Shown here piece by piece: positions 1-10,995 of a DNA stretch of 64,000 nucleotides. Below the pieces are notes generated by a model. That model did no database searches. It was given only the letters and a program-made list of their open reading frames with translations, and was not told where the DNA came from. The position numbers and the translations under genes were made by a program. Positions within the stretch are counted from its first letter, which is position 1; each line of letters starts with the position of its first letter. Origin of the DNA: Eimeria necatrix (taxonomy: Eukaryota; Apicomplexa; Conoidasida; Eucoccidiorida; Eimeriidae); NCBI RefSeq assembly GCF_000499385.1, contig NW_013655336.1:1-64000 (forward strand). The letters run 5' to 3'.

Positions 1-3000
1 CTGCCGAGGAGAGGCTTGAGAAGCCGAGCTCCCCTTCTTAAGAGCCTCTAACTCCCTCTGCAGCTTCTCAAGCTCTTTCTTCAGGCCGACGCTGTCCTTA
101 ATTGCGTCCATCTTCTCCTTTTGTAGCGTTTCCAGCTTAGCTCTTAGCGCCTCCACTTCTTGGGTCTTTTCCTTTATTATTTTGTCCTTCTCAAGAGACT
201 CTTTTCTAACCTCTTCTAACTGTGCAGTTTTCGCCTTGAGGTCCTCTTCCCGCTTCCTTAACTCAGCAGCGATATCGGCGGAAACAGGACCACCAGCCTG
301 CAACTTGGCGATTTCAGCTTTCTGTTCCTTTGATGGATACCGCAGCGGCTGTGTAGGCTCTTCGCTGTTCAGGCTTTCCCGTGGCACGTCTGCTGGTGGA
401 GGCTCAGTTTCAAGCAGATGCTCCGTTTGAGACTGCGTTTTGGCGCCGGTAGAAACTAATTTCTCTTCTAATATTCGCACCCTGTCCCGAAGCTCGTCGC
501 GCTCCTTCAACACCGTCTGGAGGTCTCCAGAGGCCCGCAGAGTTTCCATGTCACGTTCTTCTAATGCATTTCCGCTCCCAGGCTCTGCACGTTTTTGCGC
601 CCTGGTCTGCAGTTCGGTCAGCTTCCTCTGTAGTTCCTCCATCTCCTTCTGAAGAATCTCATGCGCCTTCCGCGCTTCTTCGCCAGCAAGAACCTCCCTC
701 CGCATCCGCTCAATCTCAATCTCGAGCTTTTTTGCAGCTTCAGCCTTTGATTTGAATGTTCTCACCTCTGCCTCGAGTTGTGCTACCCTCAGCTGCACTG
801 ACTCTGACTGAATTCCCTCCGGCACCAATACGGGCTCCACTGAAGGCGCCTTCTTCGGTGGTGCGGGGACCTTCGTGTCCTCAGGTAACCTCTTGGGACC
901 TCCCACCGACAAAGCCTTTACCTCCTTTGTGGTAGCAACAGGGCCTTCAGCTTTAACGGCATGGACCCCGCCAGTGGACGCTGCCGCGCCTTCTGTATGT
1001 TCTTCTGCTCCCCCTGAGACAGCGAAATCATGAGAAAGCGGTATGTCTACGGAAGAGTGGGGCATTGCAGGGGATGCCTTGCCCACCGAATGCCCTAGCT
1101 TCTTGGGCAACGCAGATTCAGCCTTTCCTTTAGACGATATATGAAGCCCCTGTGGAGACGATGCCACCGGGGGGTCTTTAGCAGGGATTTCCTCGGGCAG
1201 CAATGCCCCAGAAGTCGCCTCTAAGCCACCGGCCTTCGCATCCGCAGCCTCTGCAGCAGGTTCGGGCGCAGATGCAGTGCTCTCTGATGAAGGCGCCGGA
1301 GGCGAAATTGCCGCGTTCTTGCTTTGCAACCCGCCAGCAAGCTTTTTCGTTACTGCATGGCTCACATGCTTCGGCAATAAAGTACCAGTCACAGCACCTG
1401 GAAGTGCATTCTTTGTTTGGGATGCCTCAGGTCCTGTCTTGGCTACCTTCGGAGGCAACGCCTGAGGTTTCACCTCTGCAGTGAGGCGTTCTAAGGTTTT
1501 TGGCACAATCTGCTCTGTTGCCTCATCGTCAATGGAAGTGCCTTGGTCATTAGTTGTAACAGATAGCGTCTTCCGAGGCTTCGACATAGGCAATGGCGGT
1601 TTTTTGGTATGTGGCACAGGCAAACGCTCGGTGGAAGATGTCATATTTGCGGTAGTCTTTGGCTCCTCCCGTTCATCTACATAGTTCTGTGCCACGGTGC
1701 GTGGGGCCGCAAGTTCTTCCTCAACGGCTATCACCTGCCTGCTCAAACTTTCTCGATCCTTAGTTACCTCAACAATTCCATCAGCCATTGGTGCTTCGTG
1801 GCTGCTGCTCGCCCGAGCGGTGATTGCCGGAAGTGCCTTCAACTCCCCAATCTGCTTTTTCAACAGTGCATTCTCCTTTCGAAGTTTGTCGGCCTCCTCC
1901 GTGAGCGCTGCGTTTTCATCCTTGAGTTTCTGAAGGGCGAGAAGCTGTTGCCTCAGCGTGATAACTTCCTGCTGAAGACTGTCATGTTTAGCCCGCGCCT
2001 GCGCAGTTGCAGCTGCAGGTTCTTCACCGGCTGTTGAGACTTCTTGTGCTGGTGCTTTCCTTAGGGTAGTCGAGGAATGAGAACCATCTTTGCACGAGAG
2101 AGGCATTTTGGTTGCAGGAGCAGCCTCCTCCTGACTTTCAGAACTAGATGAGGGCGCCTTCTGAGCACCTACTATGCTCAACAGCTCCTGCTCCAGTGCC
2201 TTTACTTTTTCTGACAAGCTGTCGCGTTGCTTAACTACCTCTGCGTAGTTTCCAGAGGAGGCTGGAGGGGCGGAGCCAGGTAACTCAACACGGTCGTTCC
2301 CTTCACTGGGGGGTCCTGGACGCTTTGAAGTGCCTGCAGCTGCCTTAAGCCTAGCCTGTAAATCCTCGTTCTCCCTCTGCAACGCTTCATTAGTCGCTTT
2401 CAACTCCTCTCCTGCCGCGACCTGCTTGCGCAAGTTAGCCATTTCTCTCTCTAGCCTCTCTTTCGCCTCTTTGGAAAATATCTCCTCAGGCAGCACTGCA
2501 AACTCCACTGGAGGAGCCTTTTTCGGAGGAGCTGGGACCTTAGTCGCCTCGGTAGGCCTCTTGGTTACTCCGACCGAGGAAATCTTTGCTTCCTTTACAG
2601 AGGCAACAGGTCCCTTAGCTAGAGCGGCACTGGCCGTAGTCGCGCAAGTTGCTGGTCCTTCTGTAGTTTCATTGGCTTTCCCTGAAACAACTGAATCTGC
2701 AGACAGTGCGCTGGGTACCGATGACTGCAGCGTTCCAGGCAACTTCTTACCCACAACTCGTCCCAGCTGCATAGCAGGCACAGCCTCAGCCTCCACCACC
2801 GCTTGTTCTTCAACAAGAGTAGTGGAACCCTGCAGTGAAGGCGCCGATAGCGTGGCATTCATGACCTTCATTGGCAACGTCTTCAGCAGCTCCTTGCCCT
2901 CTGAGAGCCCTACAGTCTTTGACGAGGCACCCTCGACTTCACTGTCTGCGCGGTGCTGGCTTTGACGCCGTGTCGATGTGTCCTGTGAAGGCTTTGCAAC

Positions 3001-5658
3001 GGATGCCTTCACTGGTTTCGATGGCAATACACTCGGCTGCTTCCTTGAAGCTGGGGGCCCTGAACTTTTTAATGGCGAAGCTTCATCACCAGGTTGAGAC
3101 ACAAGAACAGTAGACTCACCTCTGCCTACAGTTTCCGCGGGGTGCGCCTCAGTTGGTATCTTCGGCTCTCCGTTAGGCAGCGTCTTCCCACCCATGGGAA
3201 CCACTAATTTCTTTGGCAGCGCAGTCTCGGCCGCATACTTCTTTTCAGGAGGGACAGTATCTGCACTGGATGGAGCGGCCGCCGGCATGCCTTCAGACAG
3301 CCCCGCGGGGAAGACCCCGATTCTCGCTTTGGTGGGACTAAGTTCCGAGACTCTGGATGGCCGGTTTGCACCCACCTCTTCTGAAGGAATGTAAGTGTCT
3401 GAATTAAGTGCTGCGTCAGCGAAAGAGAGACCCAAGCTACGCTTCGGCACCGGCGCTTGTAGCTTGTCCGACTGTGAAGACTTCACGGTCTCTGAGGATG
3501 ACTTGGAAGGTGAGATGCATTTTGATTCCGATGACTCCTGAGTGGCGCCTTCCACGTTGCTGTTGAAGGCAGCGAGTTGTTCCTCAAGTAACCTAACCCT
3601 TGTTTTCAAAATGTCCCGCTCTTCAGATACTTTGTCAGAGGTTGGCGCTGGCCCAACGCTGCCATTTGTTTCAAGGGCCTTGCACGATGCCATCTTGAAG
3701 CCAGCAACCTGAATTCTTAAAGACTCGTTTTCTTTTTGCAAGTTCACCACCTGTTCTTCTAGATCTATGATTCTTGCATTCAGACTATCTCGCTCGTTGA
3801 TCAGTGCCGCATTATCACTAACAGCTGTCTCAGTTTTGGGCTCAATCATTCCATTGGCAGCAATTTTGCTCGGCCCTACTTTACTTCTGAGGCGCTGGGT
3901 TTCGCTTTGAAGATTTTCGTACGCCTTCTTGAGTTCCTCGCCCGCCAACAGTTTTGCGTTTAAAGCGGCAACCGTCTTCTCCAGCTGCGCTACCTCTGCT
4001 GCTTTAGCGTGAAGGCGTTTGATGTCCATCTCTAGCCTTAACGCCATGGCCTTGTAGCTGTCTCGCTCCGAGGTAAGCGTAGATATATCAGAAGCCGTAG
4101 GGGAGCCGATACTCTGTGGTGATACTGCTCTTACAAGCCCCTCGCCAGCCTTCGCATTCCTTGCAGCCAGCTTGGAGCTCAATTCTGCACACTGCTGGTG
4201 CATATCTTCAACTTCCTTCCTCAGTTGTGTCGCCTCCTGAGCGGAGCATTTCATCGCCTCAATCTCTTGGGCGTGCTTAGCTTGCAACTGTTCAATGGCC
4301 TCTGCGTGGTGTGCCGACAAGGTACTCAGCTTGGTCTCAGCAGCAAGCAGCGCCTCTGCCTTCTCCTTCTCGAGACTGTTTTTCTCTGATGCGGCAGCAT
4401 CAAGAGCACTCTGGAGCTCTTCCAAGTGTCCTCTAAGTTTACTGCATTCTTCTTCGGCAGCTTCTGCCCTCTTCTGACTCTCAATGAGAGCCGCGCTGAG
4501 TCTCTGCTCCCCACCTGTCGCACTGTGTGACGCGCTGTTGCAGGTTGACGGGGCCTCCCCGACAACCCTCTTGAGCTCCTTTAGCTCATTTTGAGCAGCA
4601 GAAAGGCGTTGCTCCGCTGCGATCGCGCGTTCCTCCGCCAGCAAGGCCTGCGTCTGGGCATGCCGCGCTTCACTCACTGCTTCAGCTTCTCTCAGCTCTG
4701 CAGCCATTAACCGCGCCTCCCTTATCTTCTTGTCGCTCCCGTCTTCAGAGCATGTCTCCGCATCTCCCTCTGAGTCCGCAACTGCATAGGCCCTTGCCAA
4801 GTCCTTGGTGAATTCTGGCACTACGCTCCCCTTCTCCATAGCGCTTGCTGTTGCCATTCTCGCGCGCCAGAGCGCCACGAGGGCTGGTGCATCTTTGGCG
4901 TGTATCATTCTGGTGTGGCTGGTAAGCCATGCATACGCGTCAGCGAAGGTGCGGCTCTTCAACTCCAACTCTACAATGACCTGTCGGTCTCTTTCTGCCT
5001 GCTTCTGCAATCTCCTGTTGCTCTCTAGAGCCTCAGCGCGCTCTTTCTGAGCCTTTGCCAGCTCTGAACTCTGCAAAACTCGCGCATTCGAACTTACGAA
5101 ACTCTGTAAGTAGGAATTTTCCTCCATAATCCTTCGCATCAGACTTGCTGCCTCCTGTTCGTGCGCTATTTGCCTGGGCTGTTGCTTCTCCTGCTGCACG
5201 TTCTGGCGAGTCCCATTAGCCTTCTGCTGGGCTTGTGCTTTTAGCCACTGATTTTCGCTGAACAAGCGAGAAGTCAGCAGCCGCAGGTGGTTCAACAGTG
5301 GCACAGCGTCTGATGACTTGACAATGGAATCAAGAGAGGCGGCCAGCCACTCCCCTTTAACTGAATTTCCGTCAATTTTTCGCCAAGTCTGTGCATTTTG
5401 CAACGGAAGCGCAGTTGATGGGCCCCTCCGCCCCTCAACACGCGGCCGACTCTGAGGACCCGGCTGGCCCCCGTTCAAGGATGGAATGCGCACAGTGCGT
5501 CGCCCCCGCCCCACTGTCTGCTCCTGGGGGACCGACGTACTGCGGTCTTGTCGCTGCATCTCCTTGAGGAAATAGGGCAAGATGGAAGTAGCATCCACAG
5601 CCCCAAGGGCAGCGTCAGGCTGCCCCCCGGGGACCCCATCTCCACTTTGCGCCTCCAT
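1..5658 (-). CDS. Giant coiled-coil protein, 5' part (runs off window)
   Basis: One frame is open from an ATG at 5658-5656 to the left edge (1886 codons, no stop, no need for introns). An in-frame TGA at 5691-5689 lies just upstream, so this ATG is the first possible start. After about 110 residues rich in Gly, Pro and Arg, the protein becomes long heptad-like helices full of Glu, Lys, Gln, Leu and Ala. These alternate with low-complexity blocks carrying repeated Pro-Lys-Lys and Leu-Pro-Lys-Lys motifs. Two blocks, at about 945-833 and 2605-2501, encode near-identical segments containing VPAPPKKAP, which points to internal duplication. No signal peptide, membrane span or enzymatic motif is visible. 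Such proteins in apicomplexans are usually structural (cytoskeletal or pellicle scaffolds), but nothing here fixes the role. The C-terminus lies outside the window. Confidence 0.85.
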   Translation of the reverse strand, partial: MEAQSGDGVPGGQPDAALGAVDATSILPYFLKEMQRQDRSTSVPQEQTVGRGRRTVRIPSLNGGQPGPQSRPRVEGRRGPSTALPLQNAQTWRKIDGNSVKGEWLAASLDSIVKSSDAVPLLNHLRLLTSRLFSENQWLKAQAQQKANGTRQNVQQEKQQPRQIAHEQEAASLMRRIMEENSYLQSFVSSNARVLQSSELAKAQKERAEALESNRRLQKQAERDRQVIVELELKSRTFADAYAWLTSHTRMIHAKDAPALVALWRARMATASAMEKGSVVPEFTKDLARAYAVADSEGDAETCSEDGSDKKIREARLMAAELREAEAVSEARHAQTQALLAEERAIAAEQRLSAAQNELKELKRVVGEAPSTCNSASHSATGGEQRLSAALIESQKRAEAAEEECSKLRGHLEELQSALDAAASEKNSLEKEKAEALLAAETKLSTLSAHHAEAIEQLQAKHAQEIEAMKCSAQEATQLRKEVEDMHQQCAELSSKLAARNAKAGEGLVRAVSPQSIGSPTASDISTLTSERDSYKAMALRLEMDIKRLHAKAAEVAQLEKTVAALNAKLLAGEELKKAYENLQSETQRLRSKVGPSKIAANGMIEPKTETAVSDNAALINERDSLNARIIDLEEQVVNLQKENESLRIQVAGFKMASCKALETNGSVGPAPTSDKVSEERDILKTRVRLLEEQLAAFNSNVEGATQESSESKCISPSKSSSETVKSSQSDKLQAPVPKRSLGLSFADAALNSDTYIPSEEVGANRPSRVSELSPTKARIGVFPAGLSEGMPAAAPSSADTVPPEKKYAAETALPKKLVVPMGGKTLPNGEPKIPTEAHPAETVGRGESTVLVSQPGDEASPLKSSGPPASRKQPSVLPSKPVKASVAKPSQDTSTRRQSQHRADSEVEGASSKTVGLSEGKELLKTLPMKVMNATLSAPSLQGSTTLVEEQAVVEAEAVPAMQLGRVVGKKLPGTLQSSVPSALSADSVVSGKANETTEGPATCATTASAALAKGPVASVKEAKISSVGVTKRPTEATKVPAPPKKAPPVEFAVLPEEIFSKEAKERLEREMANLRKQVAAGEELKATNEALQRENEDLQARLKAAAGTSKRPGPPSEGNDRVELPGSAPPASSGNYAEVVKQRDSLSEKVKALEQELLSIVGAQKAPSSSSESQEEAAPATKMPLSCKDGSHSSTTLRKAPAQEVSTAGEEPAAATAQARAKHDSLQQEVITLRQQLLALQKLKDENAALTEEADKLRKENALLKKQIGELKALPAITARASSSHEAPMADGIVEVTKDRESLSRQVIAVEEELAAPRTVAQNYVDEREEPKTTANMTSSTERLPVPHTKKPPLPMSKPRKTLSVTTNDQGTSIDDEATEQIVPKTLERLTAEVKPQALPPKVAKTGPEASQTKNALPGAVTGTLLPKHVSHAVTKKLAGGLQSKNAAISPPAPSSESTASAPEPAAEAADAKAGGLEATSGALLPEEIPAKDPPVASSPQGLHISSKGKAESALPKKLGHSVGKASPAMPHSSVDIPLSHDFAVSGGAEEHTEGAAASTGGVHAVKAEGPVATTKEVKALSVGGPKRLPEDTKVPAPPKKAPSVEPVLVPEGIQSESVQLRVAQLEAEVRTFKSKAEAAKKLEIEIERMRREVLAGEEARKAHEILQKEMEELQRKLTELQTRAQKRAEPGSGNALEERDMETLRASGDLQTVLKERDELRDRVRILEEKLVSTGAKTQSQTEHLLETEPPPADVPRESLNSEEPTQPLRYPSKEQKAEIAKLQAGGPVSADIAAELRKREEDLKAKTAQLEEVRKESLEKDKIIKEKTQEVEALRAKLETLQKEKMDAIKDSVGLKKELEKLQRELEALKKGSSASQASPRQ

Positions 5659-5691
5659 AGGAACGCATGTGGAGATACAGAGAATACGTCA

Positions 5692-6754
5692 TACCCCTAA
5701 GATGTACAGGTTCCCCTAGTAAACCATTGTAAAGTCGCGGAGAGCCGTGCAGGGCATGATCCCTGCATTTCAAGCGGTAAAGGTCCAAAAACAAACGTGG
5801 CTAGCGCACAAAATGCATGTATTCGAACGGGAATCACGAGCTTTTCTAAAGCAAACCACAAGGGTACAAGCAATGTGCAACTCAGACCCTCACGGGTATA
5901 GGCGCTGCGTCCTACTGCAAGTCCAGTGGCAATGACAGTGTCGGGCAAATCAATGCAATAGTTGTTAAGTTGATATAATACAAAGAGTACCTTCAGCGTG
6001 AAAAACAAAATACTGCACAATTTATGAACGGGAACTGATGGCAAGGGAACTCATTTTGAGCATCGATGCTGCAGCAGTTACAGCTGCGCTACATTAAGAG
6101 CCGCCTACTGAGTCGAACCTTTTGCTATACGGACTACAATTAACCGTTTGCGCATGTGAAGCACAAAATTTCCACATGTTATTATGAAGCACTGGTAATT
6201 CACCATGGCGCAGAATCGCAGAACAGCAAATGGCAATAGAGCTGCTAATGCCCAGGGCCCGCATGAACACCTGTGCAGTTCCGTACTCTGCTAGCATGCT
6301 TTCTTAGCAGTTTAATCACCCTCTCCTATGAACGTTTATAACTAATCAGATTTTCTCGTTTCTTTTCAGTGCATATTTTTGCCACTGCTGAACCCGGTAG
6401 TCGCCCTTCTGGCCGTCGGAAGGAGGGGGTGTCCTGTCTGCTGCATGGCATACAGGAGTCAAGCAGCAAAGTAAAAAAGTGAAACACGCCGTATACAAGA
6501 GGCGAAGGCTTAGCCGGTGGCTGCTAACTGGGAGCACTTGAATGCGCACTTCACGCAACATCGGGTAGACCGAAGGGGATGGTGCACTGGAAAAACACTG
6601 CGCGTCTGCACCTATCTGGCAGCTGGAAATTCCACACACGTCACAGGCAGCACGAATGAGGGCCTTTCAGAGCTGCTCCATCAGAAATGTCACGCCTATG
6701 TCTATGCTGCAGCAAGCTACTAGTCGACGAAACTGTTAAACATTTTCGCCAATA
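5692..6754. other. Intergenic spacer between divergent genes
   Basis: About 1.1 kb separates the coiled-coil gene (minus) from the Dpy-30 gene (plus), so it probably holds both promoters. A minus-strand frame at 6568-6346 starts with ATG. It would give about 70 residues with a hydrophobic stretch near the N-terminus, but has no other support. No other gene is seen. Confidence 0.4.
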
Positions 6755-7423
6755 ATGGAAGGTCAGACTGAAGCCTTCAGCAAAGAGCTGTACGATGCAT
6801 TGCGCAAAGCTCTGTCTGAATGCATCAAGCAGAGGCCAGTGGACCCATGCAAGTTCATAGCGGGTACGGCTTTGCAGATGCGGTCTAGAGCATAATTTTC
6901 TGCTTGGGAAAGTGGTGCAATAAGAGACAGTAGCTAGCTCTCCTTCGGAGGGGTCGAGGTTGTCACCAGACTTCGTCCTTACGTAGGTGGTTAGAGTGTA
7001 TATTTTGACAGTTGAGAAAGGACCTTTCTAGAGGGGGTTCCAGAGGGATCTTCTGTCGCCTCGGTGCTGTGGAGTTGTTCGTCAGAGGTCCTGCAGCACG
7101 ACAGCCATTACTCAAGGCAGTAAGGCATTCCACAGGGGAGCTACCTACTTAGTCCCAAATATCGAGTTTCTCTACCCCCTGAAGTCTCCGTGTGGCGGCA
7201 GTATAAGCTTAGTTAACAGCGAACATTTAAAGGAGGGCGAGCTCCCGAGATATTTCAAGAGCAGACAATAAAGTAGCTCCTGAGCCACTTCTGTGCGAAT
7301 AGGGAGTACCGCCGGATGTTGGATCACGTTAAGGGGCAGTGTGGAACTAAGTCGCCTACTTGAGCGGGAGGATGGCTCTACTTTTCTTCAGCGCATTTCG
7401 TAAGTAACCAATATACAGGCTGA
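6755..7423 (+). CDS. Small Dpy-30-motif protein
   Basis: Exon 1 (6755-6863) begins with ATG and encodes an amphipathic helix with the Dpy-30 signature: a Leu-rich helix, then RPVDP, then KFIA. It ends in phase 1 at a GTACGG donor. A strong acceptor (TTTTCTTCAG) at 7382-7391 continues in frame as A-H-F, matching the usual end of the motif. Reading on gives a stop at 7421-7423 and a 46-residue protein. Alternatively, the GTAAGT at 7400-7405 is a donor, making 7392-7399 an 8-nt micro-exon of a longer gene whose later exons I could not find. Dpy-30 motifs form dimerising four-helix bundles that bind amphipathic helices in histone methyltransferase complexes and in axonemal radial-spoke or kinase-anchoring proteins. 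Motif recognition is good; gene boundaries are uncertain. Confidence 0.55.
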
Positions 7424-10400
7424 AGCACTGGTGAATATACCTGCTTTGTCGGAATTCAGCAGAAAAAGTACAGCCGTGCTTTTGCTTGTGTGATCTGTCA
7501 CATTTTCACTTCGACTGCAGCTGTAAATCGTCCCTGCTCCGTGTGAGCATTGACGTCAGCGCCGAACTAAGGCTTTTAGCTTTGAATAAACCGGTTCTAT
7601 GCCTTCAAAGTTGCTCTGCTCTGCATTGACGCCTGTGCAACGAGAGAAACGCACCTCAGCTGAGCTCCAATTTTCTTTCAACTTTCTCGGGCTCACAGCA
7701 AGCGTTACTTCGAGTCACATGGCTGGCCAAACTCAATGACAAAATAAGCTGTTTCTAGCTTTCTTATTGATGAGGATTTAGAAGAAGCAGAAATCAGTAC
7801 TATACTCACTCATTATATCAACGGAAGAACGCATGTTAGAGAGAAACAGGTAGCAGAGTGAACGAAGAAGCCTACACTACGCTTCATGTACTTCGGGGGG
7901 AGCGAGATGTTTAAATTCGGGGAAAGAATTCACGCAGGTAAATCAGGAACGGGTGACGACGTACACTCAGCTATGCACCACCAAGCTCCTCTCACAATCG
8001 CACTGTGAACCTTCATATGTCAGCAAAACATTGATGTTTGATTTGGAAGAACCACAGAGATAATCTGCGCCTCTGAATCACGTGTCTCAACGTGTCTCAA
8101 GCAGCTATTTGCAGAGAACAGGAAAAATATCTGCAGGGGATACACTTTAGCTCTTTTTTAAGGCTTTACAAGGGCTGTCAGCGAATTTTTCAGCGGCAAC
8201 TTCTGTGCCGCGTCTTCCTGAAGTCACCCTGCTTTCCGTTTTGACGAATGTTGTTCCTCCTTCGCTGCTCACAGCTTCCCCTGTGGCAGTCTTCTCGCTG
8301 AGCGCAGAAACTTACCTTGCTACCACTGGCAACCGAAAGTGGAGTTAACCCAAGGCAACATCCGTAATCTTTTCGTCAGGAGATGATTTGATGGGATATG
8401 TACTCTGGCATAAGCTCCTCAGACGGCTTTACTAAATGTTGAGTTGCCTCACTCGTTCCGTGTAAGCCTGTAACTGGGCTAGCCGGAAAGATTAATGCCC
8501 TTGTACGGTGGGGATTCCAGCTCCAACCTTGTATTTGTATGAACAACCTTGTATTTGTATAAAGCTTGATGTGCCTTCTCTCCGGCGTGTTGCGCCTATG
8601 AGCGTCGAAAGTTCCGGTGCAGCTCATTCCTGTTGGCGGCTGGTTCCTTATATCTTTGTGCTTTTGTCGTCTACTGCTCAGTGTAGCTGGTGGTCAGGCC
8701 CAGCGGAATTAACTCTCCTACACTTATCTCTCACTCTATGCTAAGCTTTAGGCTAGCTAGTACTTCAGAAGCCTATCCGTTTCCAACAATGCGCACCAAT
8801 TGATCGTACTGCCTCCGCGTTCTTTGTTCGATGTTCCAGCTTACGCCCACTTTTGTTCTTTTGATGTTTTATTCTTAATTAAAAATGTTCCTGCGCCTCC
8901 AGAAAGAGATGATGCAGTTTCTCTAGCCTGATGTATGTATTTTACGGCAATGCATTTTATTGATGCTGGTGATACTGCAGCTAGAAGTGGCTTAGCCGGA
9001 AGAGCAAAAGCATTCCGAGGGTCAAGTGAACAAGTCTGTTGAGTTCAGAAGCATGAAAATAGCCTTCGCGCAGAGCTTAGCTTGAGGATTCCTAATGTGA
9101 AGGAAGCCACACCCCCATGAATTTTCTCATCAGGCCGTTTCATAGCCAGAATTGGCAAAAAGGACATCTGAGAGAGTAGCGAGGGGAGCTGTGCATGTAT
9201 CTAGCTACAGGAAGAAGCTGCAAGAGAAGAATTAGACAAACAGCAGCTAATAATCTGGCGTAAGGGTGGGAAAATGGGTTGCACTTGGGATGGGAAGCAC
9301 CCGCGCAGTTTCTCTGAGTTTTCGATACAAGCGCCAGAATTGCTGCCAAGTGCTATGAATGAGGAATTTTTCTGGTATATCAGAGCATAGACACAATGCT
9401 TAGGGCTGGCATGCGTGGTTTGAAACCCAAGCAAACATGCGCATAAGAAGTATTCTGCGCTATTGGTGCACAAACGATTGTCGCTCATGGTGCATTGAAC
9501 CCGTCAGTCCCCTAAATCCTCCGACGTCAACTTTGGCCCTCCGCCCTTCCTAAGCATCTACGGGTACAATGCAATCACAGATGTATTGGGGCCGTGTCTT
9601 TCATAAATTGATTCTCTGTATTGGACTGTTGCTCATCGTTTCGGCGCTGAGCACTGAATTTGAGTATGTCCCAGCTAAAGGCCCATGGACGCTAGTGCTT
9701 GTCTTGCACCTTCTATTTGAGCCATAAGCCCTTGGAGCCGAGGGCAAGCTGCTGTTCATGCAATGGCTTCATCTTTCCGTGTACTTTTTGGCGTTCCGAT
9801 GCACTCAGATAGGCCCTGGCACACCATGAAGGTTTAGATGTCGATTCGTATTACAGGCAGTCACGAACTCTGTCCAGCATACAAAGAGGTACGTATGCCA
9901 TCCCTTACTGCAGAGCAGTAGCTCTGTAACACCCCTCAAGGATGCACAACGGGCATTTGTTAAACAGTGTAGAGGGCTCCGCAGGCTGCCGTTCTAGACT
10001 GGTGCCATATCCATTCGAGCAGAGAGTTTGATACTGTATACCTCAGACTACAGAATCAAAAATTTATTTAGAAAGTGTTGCATGAAAGGGGTGCGCTTGG
10101 TACATCGTAGGCTTGGGCGTTTTTTCGAGCCTTTTGCCGAAAGTAAGACAGCTGCACAATAAAATACCTCCACGATGAATTAAGTAGGCGGAACAGACAG
10201 GAGCAAACGGAAAGGCCGGATTTAACTAGTGCAATGAGAACTTTGGAAGCAACCGCTTTGAAACTCATTTTGCACACCGGCATCTTGGAGACTGCTGAGA
10301 GACTGAGAAGGGCTAAAGCGATGCCACCAACTGCGCACACTTCCTAAAAACTACATTCTCAGTGAGCTATCAACATAAATTAGCAAGAATCCTCTGATAT

Positions 10401-10995
10401 TATGGACAAATTAGCGTTGAACAACCACCAAGTGATGCTGTAGTTGAGCGATCTAGCGATCAGTTCAGTGGCTTGCTCTCCAGAATACCGGACCCATAAT
10501 GCCCAGTAACATTGCAAATGGAACTAAAAATGAAAATTTATATTTTTAGTCTATCTAACAGGCTAGTTCCTTGTCGACGCGAATCACTTCTTGGGTCAAC
10601 GGAACTACAACCGATGGCTGCCGACTGTCGGGGGCCGCCGCTTAAGGGCGCCGCTGCCTGCAGCTCTGAAAGTCGTCATAGCTCGCAGCGCAGATCGCCC
10701 TCTACCTTCTTCTAGTGTCCCTGTTTGAGAAACACTTAAAAAGTAAACTCTCAGGAGTTATTTGCGTTGGTGATTGAAACTTCTCCATCTGCAAAATCTA
10801 CAGTTAGCCCTCGGCGGCCCGTTTGCGCTGTCGGCTGCGAGTCTACTGTCCAGCGACACCTGTCGATACGGCCATTTCGCTGCATGGACAGTGTCAGCAA
10901 ACCATAAGTTTCAGGGAGAGAGCATCTCCCTTTTTTCTTAAACCTCTCGGACCGTTTTTGTTAGTCTTTGTGTGCTGGCGACGAAGGCTGACACA
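7424..10995. other. Gene-poor spacer
   Basis: About 3.6 kb without a gene I can support. It contains a short direct repeat at 8525-8560. A minus-strand frame at 10348-10068 is open for about 90 codons behind an acceptor-like TTTTTAG, but lacks a recognisable domain and a start. Further exons of the Dpy-30 gene could lie here unseen. Confidence 0.4.
8525..8560. repeat. Short direct repeat, 16 bp x 2
   Basis: The 16-mer aaccttgtatttgtat occurs at 8525-8540 and again at 8545-8560, separated by gaac. It looks like a local slippage duplication in non-coding DNA. No function is implied. Confidence 0.8.
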
